DNA of 64,000 nucleotides. Source: Methylopumilus universalis (lineage in GTDB: Bacteria > Pseudomonadota > Gammaproteobacteria > Burkholderiales > Methylophilaceae). The position numbers and the translations under genes were made by a program. Positions 9,523 to 18,176 of the stretch are shown here, piece after piece (position 1 is the stretch's first letter; the number at the start of each line of letters is the position of its first letter). Location of the stretch: NCBI RefSeq assembly GCF_006363895.1, contig NZ_CP040953.1, one strand, 5' to 3'. Under the pieces are notes generated by a model. The model was not told the origin of the DNA. It searched no databases and worked only from the letters and a program-made list of their open reading frames with translations.

Positions 9523-11181
9523 TTACAGCAATAAAAGTTTATGTGAAACATTTAGGCCGCTTATTTGAGAGCCCCTAGCAACAAGAACAGAACAATTTAT
9601 AGGCTTATTAAATTCTGGAAAATATATCCCCTCCTCAATTCCATATTTCAGATTTGTATTGGCATACAATGTTAGAAAACAAATTCCGTCATATAACGAT
9701 ATTAAATTCCACATATTTTTATTTTTTCTCCATATAAATCTTGGCGAAGCTCTAAATCTAATTGCCACATCAAACGCCATTGCTCCACTTATTTTATCAA
9801 TAACTTCGATGGTTTTTTTATTTCTTTCAATTTTCCATGTTCTTTCGTGAATCGGCTTACCATTAAGATATGAGTATCCGTTATGAGAAGCTGTTAAATT
9901 CGCTTCATTTTTATTAATTTTATATCTTTTTTTCGAAACAACAGCTCTTCTTCCAAATCTGAAACATCCCCAAGCTTCGGAAGAGTTAAGCGAATTTATT
10001 TCTAATGTATTATGTGCGGCTGTTGATCTACAATAATCTCGCAAAGGCCCAGGCAAGTAATTTCCCACACCAGCGTCACATAACAAAACCTCATTTTTAT
10101 TATACAACTCAAATGAAAGGCTGTCTGCGTGTGAATGCCCTGGTTGGTATGATGGTTTGGGACCATCTAAAGTTAAGTAAAGAAAAATATTTTTTGAGGC
10201 TTGTAATTTCGCAAAATTAGAAAAAGGTAAATACCCATATTCTTTATGCGAATATTTAACATCAATACCAAGAGTATTTGAGTATAAATAAATATTTTTA
10301 ATACTTAAGGCAATTTTTTCTGCGGAATCGCCAAATAAAGGAAATTTCCCATTCGGCAATATCATAAAATTTAACCATAGAAATGCTTTTTTAATTGTAT
10401 TTGCTAGTTTAACTTTTAATGAAGTATAAATAGCAATATCAAGCGACAGAATTAGATTGTAAATATCTAACAAATCTTCTAATACTATTAAGTGGTACAT
10501 TACTGATCTTTCAGAATGACCTCCATCATGTAAAAAATCACTCTCCAACGCTCTGAATATAAGCTTCGCACCCTTCTCTGCCCATTTGCTCGATTCCTTA
10601 CCTACAAAAAAATTACCTGCGAAGAAAAGAGCCTTCCCATTTGTGAATAAATGATTTGAATCAATATGGAATTCTTGATTTTTGTACAAATAATTGGATT
10701 GTGTAGCCAATGATGAAATAAAATTTTCCGGGTAAAAAGAGTTTTTCAAGGAAAATTTAATCCAGTTAACAATCCTTAAAGATGTTGGATAAGGTTCCCA
10801 ACCAATTCCATGGCCATGCTCATTAATCCATCTAATAATTATCTTGGTCGATGTGGAAAAATTTGGTGAAGACTTACTGTTAATATAATCAAAATAGTGA
10901 AGATTATATAACCACAGATAGTCTATAGACTTGTTATTCCATATACTTTTATCTGAGACTCTATAAGATAAATTAATGGATGTAAAAATTAAATTTTTAT
11001 CAATAAATGCATTTTTTGGTGGGAATTTTCTTAAAAAATTAAGCTTGGGGTTTCGACCTACACCGTTTAAATATTTTTTTTGGGGCCTGTAGAATAAATA
11101 AAAAAACTGTCCTAAAATTTGACTGTATTTTAAATAGCTAACCGTTCTAATAAAACGCAAAAATTTGTTAATAATTATCAA
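9523..11181 (-). CDS. Heparinase II/III family protein
   Basis: 552 residues. An N-terminal alpha/alpha-toroid domain (about 40-300) has GIGWEPYPTSLRIVNW, NHLFTNGKAL and DGGHSERSVMYHLIVLEDLL. A C-terminal beta-sandwich starts near 345 with PGHSHADSLSFEL. These are the hallmarks of heparinase II/III proteins, which include polyuronate and alginate lyases. No clear signal peptide is visible, so the cell location is uncertain. It sits next to a GDP-mannose dehydrogenase-like gene, which suggests a link to a uronate-containing glycan. There is no ATG near the expected N-terminus: the frame starts at TTG 11181 with a weak ribosome site. Confidence 0.85.
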   Translation of the reverse strand: MIIINKFLRFIRTVSYLKYSQILGQFFYLFYRPQKKYLNGVGRNPKLNFLRKFPPKNAFIDKNLIFTSINLSYRVSDKSIWNNKSIDYLWLYNLHYFDYINSKSSPNFSTSTKIIIRWINEHGHGIGWEPYPTSLRIVNWIKFSLKNSFYPENFISSLATQSNYLYKNQEFHIDSNHLFTNGKALFFAGNFFVGKESSKWAEKGAKLIFRALESDFLHDGGHSERSVMYHLIVLEDLLDIYNLILSLDIAIYTSLKVKLANTIKKAFLWLNFMILPNGKFPLFGDSAEKIALSIKNIYLYSNTLGIDVKYSHKEYGYLPFSNFAKLQASKNIFLYLTLDGPKPSYQPGHSHADSLSFELYNKNEVLLCDAGVGNYLPGPLRDYCRSTAAHNTLEINSLNSSEAWGCFRFGRRAVVSKKRYKINKNEANLTASHNGYSYLNGKPIHERTWKIERNKKTIEVIDKISGAMAFDVAIRFRASPRFIWRKNKNMWNLISLYDGICFLTLYANTNLKYGIEEGIYFPEFNKPINCSVLVARGSQISGLNVSHKLLLL

Positions 11182-11183
11182 AA

Positions 11184-12482
11184 TTACCAGTAAAGGCCTT
11201 CGTAATTATTCAAATGCTTAATGTTTTCCACGCCAATTAGGTCAAAAATAAAAATATTAGGCGGAAAATTTAATGCATTCCATATTGTTGCATTAAGTTT
11301 GTGGCTTATAACTAGCAAATCTGACTTATTAACAATGTCTTGAATATTTTTTATGCATTCAACTGGTGAATTAATTAAACTATTGAAATAATTCAGCGCA
11401 ATATCGCTATTACTTAAATGCGAGTCATAAACGCAAACATTAATTTTTTTACCTAGGGTATTTTTTAAAATCCTTAAGGCTGGTGACTCTCTGATATCGT
11501 CAGTTGACTCTTTAAAAGCAACGCCAATAAATCCAACATTTTTCAAACGGTAACTATCAATTTTTTTTGATATCGACTCTATCTGATAATCATTCGATTG
11601 AATTGCTCCTTTTAACATTTTTAATTCTGTTAATTTACTTTCAGCAATATTTAGCATACTTCTTATATCTTTTGGTAAGCAACTCCCTCCAAAAGGGCTT
11701 CCGGGCATGAGGTATTTTGTAGAGATATTAAGCTTAGTATCCATACAAAAAATTTTCATAACTTCTGAAGAATTAACATTAAATTCTTTTGATAGCATGC
11801 CGATTTCGTTAGCAAAAGTAACCTTGATAGCATGAAATGCATTGTCTGCGTATTTCACAAATGAAGAGGTTTCAATCGACGAAAAAAATGTTGGTGCATT
11901 GATCCCGTCATAAAGTTCTTTCAATATATCATTTGGTGTGCTTTCTGAAATACCAAAAACAATTTTTGGTGGGTTAAAGAAATCATAAATAGCCTCCCCT
12001 TCTCTTAGGAACTCAGGGTGGCATGAATAACCAAGATCCGCCCCAACTTTTCTTCCGCTTTCATTGTTCAATATTTCCATACATTTAAAATGAGTATTTA
12101 TATCGCATGTTGATCTATTAATTACAAAATAAAATGATGGTTTATATTTATTTATAGCGCTAGATATTTGAGAAATAACAGTCTCTAAATACGAAGTCTC
12201 TACAGCTCCATTTTTATTTGACGGTGTTCCAACACAAATTATAGAGATGTCAGAATTTTTAATTGCAATATCATGATCTTCTGTAATAGAAAAAAGATTA
12301 TTTTTTATCGCCTCTTTTAAAAGCTCATTCAAGCCTTCCTCGTATATTGGCGACTCCCCCTGTGAGATTTTTGCCAATTTAACCGGATCTGTATCTACGC
12401 CAATTATTTGGTGGCCTAACTTAGCCAAACAAGCACTTGTTACAATTCCAACATAACCCATACCAAAAACAGATATTTTCAT
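11184..12482 (-). CDS. UDP-glucose/GDP-mannose 6-dehydrogenase family, AlgD-like
   Basis: 432 residues from the chosen start at 12482. An earlier in-frame start at 12542 would overlap asnB by 49 bases and add an N-tail unlike the family, whereas 12482 gives MKISVFGMGYVG with a GGGA-like site upstream. The NAD motif is GMGYVG (6-11) and the catalytic cysteine is C268 in GGSCLPKDIR, matching AlgD-type enzymes in position and context. The reaction is four-electron oxidation of a nucleotide hexose to a nucleotide hexuronate. GDP-mannose is a plausible substrate because manC is in the same locus. AsnB upstream could amidate the product (inference). Confidence 0.88.
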   Translation of the reverse strand: MKISVFGMGYVGIVTSACLAKLGHQIIGVDTDPVKLAKISQGESPIYEEGLNELLKEAIKNNLFSITEDHDIAIKNSDISIICVGTPSNKNGAVETSYLETVISQISSAINKYKPSFYFVINRSTCDINTHFKCMEILNNESGRKVGADLGYSCHPEFLREGEAIYDFFNPPKIVFGISESTPNDILKELYDGINAPTFFSSIETSSFVKYADNAFHAIKVTFANEIGMLSKEFNVNSSEVMKIFCMDTKLNISTKYLMPGSPFGGSCLPKDIRSMLNIAESKLTELKMLKGAIQSNDYQIESISKKIDSYRLKNVGFIGVAFKESTDDIRESPALRILKNTLGKKINVCVYDSHLSNSDIALNYFNSLINSPVECIKNIQDIVNKSDLLVISHKLNATIWNALNFPPNIFIFDLIGVENIKHLNNYEGLYW

Positions 12483-12493
12483 AAATTTCCCGT

Positions 12494-14326
12494 TTATTTT
12501 TTGTAAGATTCCAGCCAAAGATTTAAATAAATCATCTGCCATAATCTATAGGTATGATTATGACTCCTAGAAAAATGCTCATTTAACCAAGTAAATACGA
12601 TATCAATATTGATGTAATTTTTTAAATTACCGCCAAGGAAAATATCTTTTATAAAATCAAATCCTAGAAAATTAATTTTTTGGTCAAGCGGCGGATTGAA
12701 TCCAACTTTCGGCCTATTAATGTAATTCCTTGGCAGATGTTTTTCACAATACTTTCTAAGTGGCAATTTTCCGCCTCTTCTATCCATTAAATCTGAATCT
12801 TCTATTGCATTAACATACGACTCTATAGATGCACTTAAAAAAGGAACTCTGATTTCAATGCTTTCAGCCATGCTAGCTTTATCTGTATAAGTTAAATTTT
12901 GCGACAAATATCCTGAACGATCTAAATACATGGCTTGCCTGAGAAAAGACTTATCCTTAACCGGCCCCAAGAGATTATCTATAAAATTAAGATACCGCTC
13001 TACCCCACTTTTATCATCAAGCAATCGCTCAACCTCTTCTTGGGAAAAATAACCCACAAGATTTGTATAAGCCATTGCAAAATTTTCCGCCTCAACAAAA
13101 GATCTAAAGCGACTAGATTTTTTATGCCATTTTTTATTGAAATTCATAAATTTGGAGGCCATAGAAACAATAAATTTATGTTTTTGAGCAATACTCCAAT
13201 ATCTAGAGGCGAAATGCCTAGGATATCCACCGAAAATTTCATCTCCACCCATGCCGCTTAGCATAACTTTAAAACCAGCGTTCCTTGCATATTTAGATAA
13301 AATTCGAGTGGATATATAAGTATAATTTGAGATAGGCTCTTCAGTTCCTTGAGCTACATCATAAAATTCTTCCAAAATCTGCGTTTTGGATTTCATTAAA
13401 TCAGAATGCTCCACAACAGAAAGATTTAAATTTAAATCTTTAGCTATATTGCGAGCATATTTTGAGTCTACAAGAGGGGGGGAGTATTCAACAAAAAAGG
13501 TTTCTAATTTTTTTTCGGATGATAATGCTAAGGCTGAAGAATCAAGTCCTCCACTAAAAAAAATACCAACTGGAACATCAGCTTCAGACTGAAGATTAAC
13601 TTCTTCATCCAATCTGAAACTAAAAGGCTCTGGGGAACTAATCTTACAATCAAGGGGATTGTAGTAAATATTTTTGGTAATTTGCATAGATGCCAAATCT
13701 ATCTCAATTAACTCTCCTGGTTTAACCTTGTTTACTCCAATTAAACCTGTTTTAGGTTCATACAAAAATCCATTCAATAGAAACTCAGCGATATCTTTGC
13801 TTTCAGGGGCAAAACTTTCATCAGAAATAATTGAAAGCGCTTTTATTTCAGAAGCAAAAAAAAATTCATTTTTTTTATTAAAAGAATAGTATAAGGGCTT
13901 AATACCGAAAGGATCTCTGGCAAGAATCAATTTCTTATTAAATTTATCAAAAATTACTATTGAAAACATCCCATTTAATTTAGGAAAAATTAAATTTCCA
14001 AAAATTTTATATCCAGCCAATATAACTTCGGTATCAGATTTAGTTTTAAAGGTGAATGTAGAAAAATCCTTGCTAGATCGCAAAGAATTATGATTATAAA
14101 TTTCACCATTAAAAACTAAGCTTAAATTTTCTTGGCTATAAGGTTGATTAGAATTGCTATCAAGATCAATTATGCTTAGTCGTGTATGACCGAGCGAAAT
14201 ATATTTGTCACTCAACTTAGAGACAAATTTTCCTTGCGCATCAGGCCCTCTATGCTTTAAAGATCTTATTGCATTATCTAAAAATTTAGAGGGTGAATGG
14301 CTTAAAGCGCCAACTAGTCCGCACAT
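12494..14326 (-). CDS. asnB: Glutamine-dependent asparagine synthetase-like amidotransferase
   Basis: 610 residues beginning MCGLVGAL, with Cys2 as the glutaminase nucleophile. The N-terminal class II amidotransferase domain (1-210) holds RHRGPDAQG-like and LGHTRLSIIDL motifs. The synthetase domain has the ATP PP-loop FSGGLDSSALAL and GMGGDEIFGGYPRH. In polysaccharide loci such AsnB homologues are thought to amidate sugar carboxylates rather than make free asparagine. Immediate linkage to a hexuronate-forming dehydrogenase (11-bp gap) supports that reading here. A role in amino-acid synthesis cannot be excluded. Confidence 0.87.
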   Translation of the reverse strand: MCGLVGALSHSPSKFLDNAIRSLKHRGPDAQGKFVSKLSDKYISLGHTRLSIIDLDSNSNQPYSQENLSLVFNGEIYNHNSLRSSKDFSTFTFKTKSDTEVILAGYKIFGNLIFPKLNGMFSIVIFDKFNKKLILARDPFGIKPLYYSFNKKNEFFFASEIKALSIISDESFAPESKDIAEFLLNGFLYEPKTGLIGVNKVKPGELIEIDLASMQITKNIYYNPLDCKISSPEPFSFRLDEEVNLQSEADVPVGIFFSGGLDSSALALSSEKKLETFFVEYSPPLVDSKYARNIAKDLNLNLSVVEHSDLMKSKTQILEEFYDVAQGTEEPISNYTYISTRILSKYARNAGFKVMLSGMGGDEIFGGYPRHFASRYWSIAQKHKFIVSMASKFMNFNKKWHKKSSRFRSFVEAENFAMAYTNLVGYFSQEEVERLLDDKSGVERYLNFIDNLLGPVKDKSFLRQAMYLDRSGYLSQNLTYTDKASMAESIEIRVPFLSASIESYVNAIEDSDLMDRRGGKLPLRKYCEKHLPRNYINRPKVGFNPPLDQKINFLGFDFIKDIFLGGNLKNYINIDIVFTWLNEHFSRSHNHTYRLWQMIYLNLWLESYKK

Positions 14327-14370
14327 ACTTATAAATATTATCTATATAAATTAAAGAAATTTTTTAAAAC

Positions 14371-15534
14371 TTAATTTAAGAACCACACTGTCCGATTTGT
14401 GTAACTGATATAACTTGAAATTATTCTTGTGACTTGTATTGATACTAGATTGTGATTATTTTCATTAGGAGACAACGCTTTCTCGCCCTTAGAAATTATT
14501 TGATACTGCTCGGTAATAATGTTAACTGCATTCATAATATCATTTTGTTTAAGCCCACTCATAATAATAGAGCCTGAGTCCATTCCCTCCGGTCTTTCAT
14601 GTGAATTTCTTAAATTAATTGCTGGAAAATTTAAAATAGACGCCTCTTCTGTTATAGTGCCGCTGTCAGATAACACGCAAAATGCAAAAGATTGCAAATA
14701 TATATAATCAAAAAATCCAAGCGGATCTAAAAAAGTTATTCCTGAAAGATCTAAATCTAGTTTAGATTTGATTTTTAATTGATTTAATTTTTCTTTTGTT
14801 CTCGGATGTAATGATACTAAAAAAGGGAGGTTGTACTTTTCAACAAGCGCTTTGAAGGATTTTAAAATACTTAATAAATTTTCTTCTGCATCAACATTTT
14901 CTTGCCTGTGTATACTTGCTAAAAAATATTTCTTCTTTTTTAAATTTAACTGGTCAATAATTTTGGATTTTAAAATTTTTGACTTGTAGAAATTTAGTAC
15001 TTCCGGTAAATGAGAGCCAGTTTTAAAAATAGTTTCTGGCTTGATTCCTTCATCGATTAGATATCTTCTCGCATGCTCAGTAAGCACCATGTTTATATCG
15101 CTTAGATGATCTACGATCTTACGATTTAATTCTTCAGGAACTCTCTGATCAAAACATCTATTACCAGCTTCCATATGAAAAATAGGAATTTTTCTTTTTT
15201 TAGCGGCGATTATTGATAAAGATGTGTTTGTATCTCCATAATAAACAATAGCATCAGGAACTTCTAGATCTAAAAGGCTGTCAACTTTATTAATAATGTC
15301 TGTAATTGTTTCAATAGAGCTTTTCCCCTCTGCTCCTAAAAAGTAATCTGGTTTTCTAATGCCAAGTTCATCAAAAAAAACTTGATTTAGGTTGTAGTCA
15401 TAATTTTGTCCTGAATGAACAAATATGTGATCAAAAAAAATATCGAATTCAGCAATTACTCTACACATTTTTATTAATTCAGGTCTTGTTCCTAAAATTG
15501 TCATCACCTTATATTTATGTAGAGGTTTATTCAT
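14371..15534 (-). CDS. fnlC: UDP-HexNAc 2-epimerase, FnlC/WecB family
   Basis: 387 residues with the UDP-GlcNAc 2-epimerase fold. Visible motifs are TILGTRPELIKM at the N-terminus, VYYGDTNTSLS, HMEAGNRCFDQRVPEELNR and VLSDSGTITEEASIL. With fnlA and fnlB just upstream, the best fit is the last step to UDP-L-FucNAc (2-epimerisation of UDP-2-acetamido-2,6-dideoxy-L-talose). A plain WecB (UDP-ManNAc) is less likely but possible. A 2-oxoglutarate oxygenase gene lies between it and fnlA and overlaps it by 8 bases, which is not the usual fnlABC order. Confidence 0.83.
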   Translation of the reverse strand: MNKPLHKYKVMTILGTRPELIKMCRVIAEFDIFFDHIFVHSGQNYDYNLNQVFFDELGIRKPDYFLGAEGKSSIETITDIINKVDSLLDLEVPDAIVYYGDTNTSLSIIAAKKRKIPIFHMEAGNRCFDQRVPEELNRKIVDHLSDINMVLTEHARRYLIDEGIKPETIFKTGSHLPEVLNFYKSKILKSKIIDQLNLKKKKYFLASIHRQENVDAEENLLSILKSFKALVEKYNLPFLVSLHPRTKEKLNQLKIKSKLDLDLSGITFLDPLGFFDYIYLQSFAFCVLSDSGTITEEASILNFPAINLRNSHERPEGMDSGSIIMSGLKQNDIMNAVNIITEQYQIISKGEKALSPNENNHNLVSIQVTRIISSYISYTNRTVWFLN

Positions 15535-16309
15535 ATTTTTTTCTAATTTTATTTCCGCGCTTGTCTAAAAAATTTCGTTTTTTCCAAAGTGCACTGTGGG
15601 GCAGAGCAACCTGAATCTGAGATGCAGGCCTCTCTTCTTTTGTATAATAGTAAAGCAATATTGATCTTCTTGGATGGCTATCTGGGAAATTAATTGTATT
15701 TGGGATGCCATGAAAGCTTTTATCATGTGAATCGAATATAACTAATCTATTAAATAAAGGCTCAATTTTTTTTAAACACACATCACCATTCTCATCGTAA
15801 ATTCCAAATTCGCCACCCCACGATGGGCTCCATTGTGGATTTAAATATAAAAGTGCATTTAATCTTCTATTAAGGCCTGTTGCATCATGATAATTTCCAT
15901 CAACATGAATATCTAGAAGACCTCCCCGAGTCATAACATTTAACCCGCCACCTTTAAAATAAGGATCTGGAATAATCTTCTCAATAGCCATAACTTCCGC
16001 CATAGCCCTTAAAAAAATTGAAGAATTCATAATTCTTACTGCATTTATAATGCCTTCTGGAATATCAAATTCGGAGGACCAATTACTTCTATATTTTATT
16101 TCAATATCTTTATCTTCTGCTTTTTCCCAATCATTACCTGTTAATAGAGGAAAGTTTTTCAAAAGTTCATTTGCAAAATCTTTAGGAAAAAAATCATCAA
16201 CTACAAGGTGCTTATAGGGCTCGCAAAAGAAATTATTATTAATTTTTGTATCAAGAATTTTTTTACAAACTAAAGTTGCAATATCTTTTAAGTTTTTTTG
16301 TGAGTAAAT
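15527..16309 (-). CDS. 2OG-Fe(II) dioxygenase with a probable ATT start
   Basis: The iron ligands are H-x-D in LDIHVDGNYH and a distal His in KSFHGIPNT. The 2-oxoglutarate-binding Arg is in HPRRSILLYYY. These are features of the prolyl-4-hydroxylase-like 2OG-Fe(II) fold. A TTG at 16162 would give 211 residues but would cut off an N-terminal stretch that reads YKHLVVDDFFPKDFANELL, typical for these proteins. In that frame there is no ATG, GTG or TTG up to the stop at 16322-16324. ATT at 16309-16307 sits 8 bases after AAAGGA and gives 260 residues. The substrate is unknown; its position between fnlA and fnlC suggests it modifies the glycan or a sugar. The fold is much surer than the start. Confidence 0.72.
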   Translation of the reverse strand: MYSQKNLKDIATLVCKKILDTKINNNFFCEPYKHLVVDDFFPKDFANELLKNFPLLTGNDWEKAEDKDIEIKYRSNWSSEFDIPEGIINAVRIMNSSIFLRAMAEVMAIEKIIPDPYFKGGGLNVMTRGGLLDIHVDGNYHDATGLNRRLNALLYLNPQWSPSWGGEFGIYDENGDVCLKKIEPLFNRLVIFDSHDKSFHGIPNTINFPDSHPRRSILLYYYTKEERPASQIQVALPHSALWKKRNFLDKRGNKIRKKYE

Positions 16310-16311
16310 TT

Positions 16312-17313
16312 TTAAAATCCTTTAATTATTTTTTTTATTTCTGGAATTGTAATTAGCAATTCTTTGATTTCATTTGCTGTTAATATTTTTGTTGTATTTG
16401 AAGAATAATCCTGATAATTCATCTCCCTACCTATTGTATAAAATTCGTTGTAATTAATGTCTCTTAAATCAGGCTTAATTATATAGTATTCATTAGATTC
16501 TTTTGCTCGCAAAAGCTCTTCATTGGAAATAAGGGTTTCGTGAAGCTTTTCTCCGTGTCTAGTTCCTATAGATTTAATTTCAACGCTTGAATTGAATAAC
16601 TCTTTCAATGCCAATGCTAAATCGCATATTTTTACTGAAGGCGATTTTTTTATATAAATATCGCCATTTTCTCCAGATTCAAAAGCTTCAAAAACCAAAT
16701 CTACGGCCTCATTGAGTGTCATCATAAATCTAGTCATATTTGGTTGCGTAATAGTAATGGGCTTTTTATTGAGTATTTGATTTACAAAAAGAGGCACTAC
16801 TGAACCGCGAGAATAAATTACATTTCCATATCTTGTTATTGTAAATTTTGTTTTACTTGATAATCTAGCTGTAGCTTGAATGATTTTTTCAGCCATAGAT
16901 TTCGAAAGACCCATTGCATTAATTGGATAAACAGCTTTATCAGTACTCAAAAAAATTACTTTTTTTACATTTTGCAGACAAGCAGCTTTAATTACATTTT
17001 CTGTTCCAATAACGTTAGTCTTAAAAGCTTCTGAAGGAAAAAATTCACAAGTTGGGACTTGCTTCAATGCAGCTGCATGAAAAACGATATCAACATTATT
17101 AAATGCGTCTAATAATGAATTCGGATCTTTTACATCGCCTATAAAAAAACTTAAACGATTGTTTTTATGAAGATTTCTAATATCTTCTTGCTTTTTTTCA
17201 TCCCTGCTAAGAATCCTAATTTCACAATTAGAATTTTCCAAAGCCCTCAATAAGACTTCACTTCCAAAAGACCCTGTACCTCCAGTTATTAGGATTGTTT
17301 TATCTTTAAGCAT
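16312..17313 (-). CDS. fnlA: UDP-GlcNAc 4,6-dehydratase/5-epimerase (FnlA/CapE/WbjB type)
   Basis: 333 residues, a soluble short-form SDR with GGTGSFGS at the N-terminus. The active-site region is STDKAVYPINAMGLSKSMAEK, where MxxxK replaces YxxxK as in inverting dehydratases. The motifs TRYGNVIYSRGSVVPLF and GENGDIYIKK fit CapE/WbjB/FnlA proteins. The enzyme makes UDP-2-acetamido-2,6-dideoxy-L-arabino-hexos-4-ulose, the first intermediate to UDP-L-FucNAc. It overlaps fnlB by 8 bases. Its last codons (AAA GGA) double as the apparent Shine-Dalgarno sequence of the oxygenase gene. Confidence 0.88.
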   Translation of the reverse strand: MLKDKTILITGGTGSFGSEVLLRALENSNCEIRILSRDEKKQEDIRNLHKNNRLSFFIGDVKDPNSLLDAFNNVDIVFHAAALKQVPTCEFFPSEAFKTNVIGTENVIKAACLQNVKKVIFLSTDKAVYPINAMGLSKSMAEKIIQATARLSSKTKFTITRYGNVIYSRGSVVPLFVNQILNKKPITITQPNMTRFMMTLNEAVDLVFEAFESGENGDIYIKKSPSVKICDLALALKELFNSSVEIKSIGTRHGEKLHETLISNEELLRAKESNEYYIIKPDLRDINYNEFYTIGREMNYQDYSSNTTKILTANEIKELLITIPEIKKIIKGF

Positions 17314-18175
17314 AATTAGTGTTTTTCCAATCTAAGTACATTGTTAAAATTAACTCTTTCCAATTTGGCAAACTATAGCCTGTTAATTTTTTAAATAAAG
17401 CAGGATTTAATGACCTATCAATCTTATATGAATAATTTTCAACTATCTCAATGTTTTTAGAGTATGTATTTTTAATTAATTCAAGCAAATCAAATTTACT
17501 AATAGGGTCTGCTGCAATATTAAGTATTCCGTTTAATTTGGGGTCTTTGATTATATAGTCACGAATCACTGCGGCAAGGGCTATGACAGGCATACCAGAA
17601 AATATAGCCTCTTTATAACCTTCGACTATTTTTGACTGATTTAAAAACCAGTCCACAAGAGACTTATTTTTTAAAATTCCATGTCCAATTATAGAGGTTC
17701 TGATTGTAAGTGTATTTTGAGAATTAGATATTTCACCAGCAAATTTACTTAATCCATAAAAATCATCAGCATCAGCAAGATCGGATTCACTATAAAATCC
17801 TTTTTTGCCTGAAAAAATACAGTCTGTACTTATTTGAATAAATCGTGCATCAATTTTATCGCAGTGCCAAGCGATCCTATGAGGCAGTGCAGCATTAATT
17901 TTCAAAATATCTAGATTTGTATTTAGCTCTATATTCTGCTTAATAATACCAGCACAATTAATTACAACATTTGGCTTGAGATTATCAATTACGACTCCCA
18001 AGGATTCATAATTTAATAGATTAATATTTGGTATAATAAATTTATTCGGACTGCGACGTAAATCTGAGCTGGATTGTCTGATTGTCCCAAAAACCTCAAG
18101 CTCATTTGACTCACATAGCGTCCTTAACAAAGCGCTTCCTAACATCCCACCAGAACCAACAATTAATATTTTCAT
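17306..18175 (-). CDS. fnlB: NAD(P)-dependent 4-ketoreductase (FnlB/WbjC-like, RmlD fold)
   Basis: 289 residues with GSGGMLGS at the N-terminus, STDCIFSGKKGFY and the catalytic YGLSKFAGE (YxxxK). The length and RmlD-like motif set fit FnlB/Cap5F-type reductases acting between FnlA and FnlC. It would reduce the 4-keto intermediate (with 3-epimerisation) to UDP-2-acetamido-2,6-dideoxy-L-talose. Overlap with fnlA on one side and a 1-bp gap to the WbuB-like transferase on the other indicate a tightly coupled unit. The call depends partly on neighbours. Confidence 0.82.
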   Translation of the reverse strand: MKILIVGSGGMLGSALLRTLCESNELEVFGTIRQSSSDLRRSPNKFIIPNINLLNYESLGVVIDNLKPNVVINCAGIIKQNIELNTNLDILKINAALPHRIAWHCDKIDARFIQISTDCIFSGKKGFYSESDLADADDFYGLSKFAGEISNSQNTLTIRTSIIGHGILKNKSLVDWFLNQSKIVEGYKEAIFSGMPVIALAAVIRDYIIKDPKLNGILNIAADPISKFDLLELIKNTYSKNIEIVENYSYKIDRSLNPALFKKLTGYSLPNWKELILTMYLDWKNTNYA

Positions 18176-18176
18176 A

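Noticed and set aside
12483..12542. Upstream start of the AlgD-like gene
   Set aside because: It overlaps asnB by 49 bases and adds a 20-residue tail before the conserved NAD motif.
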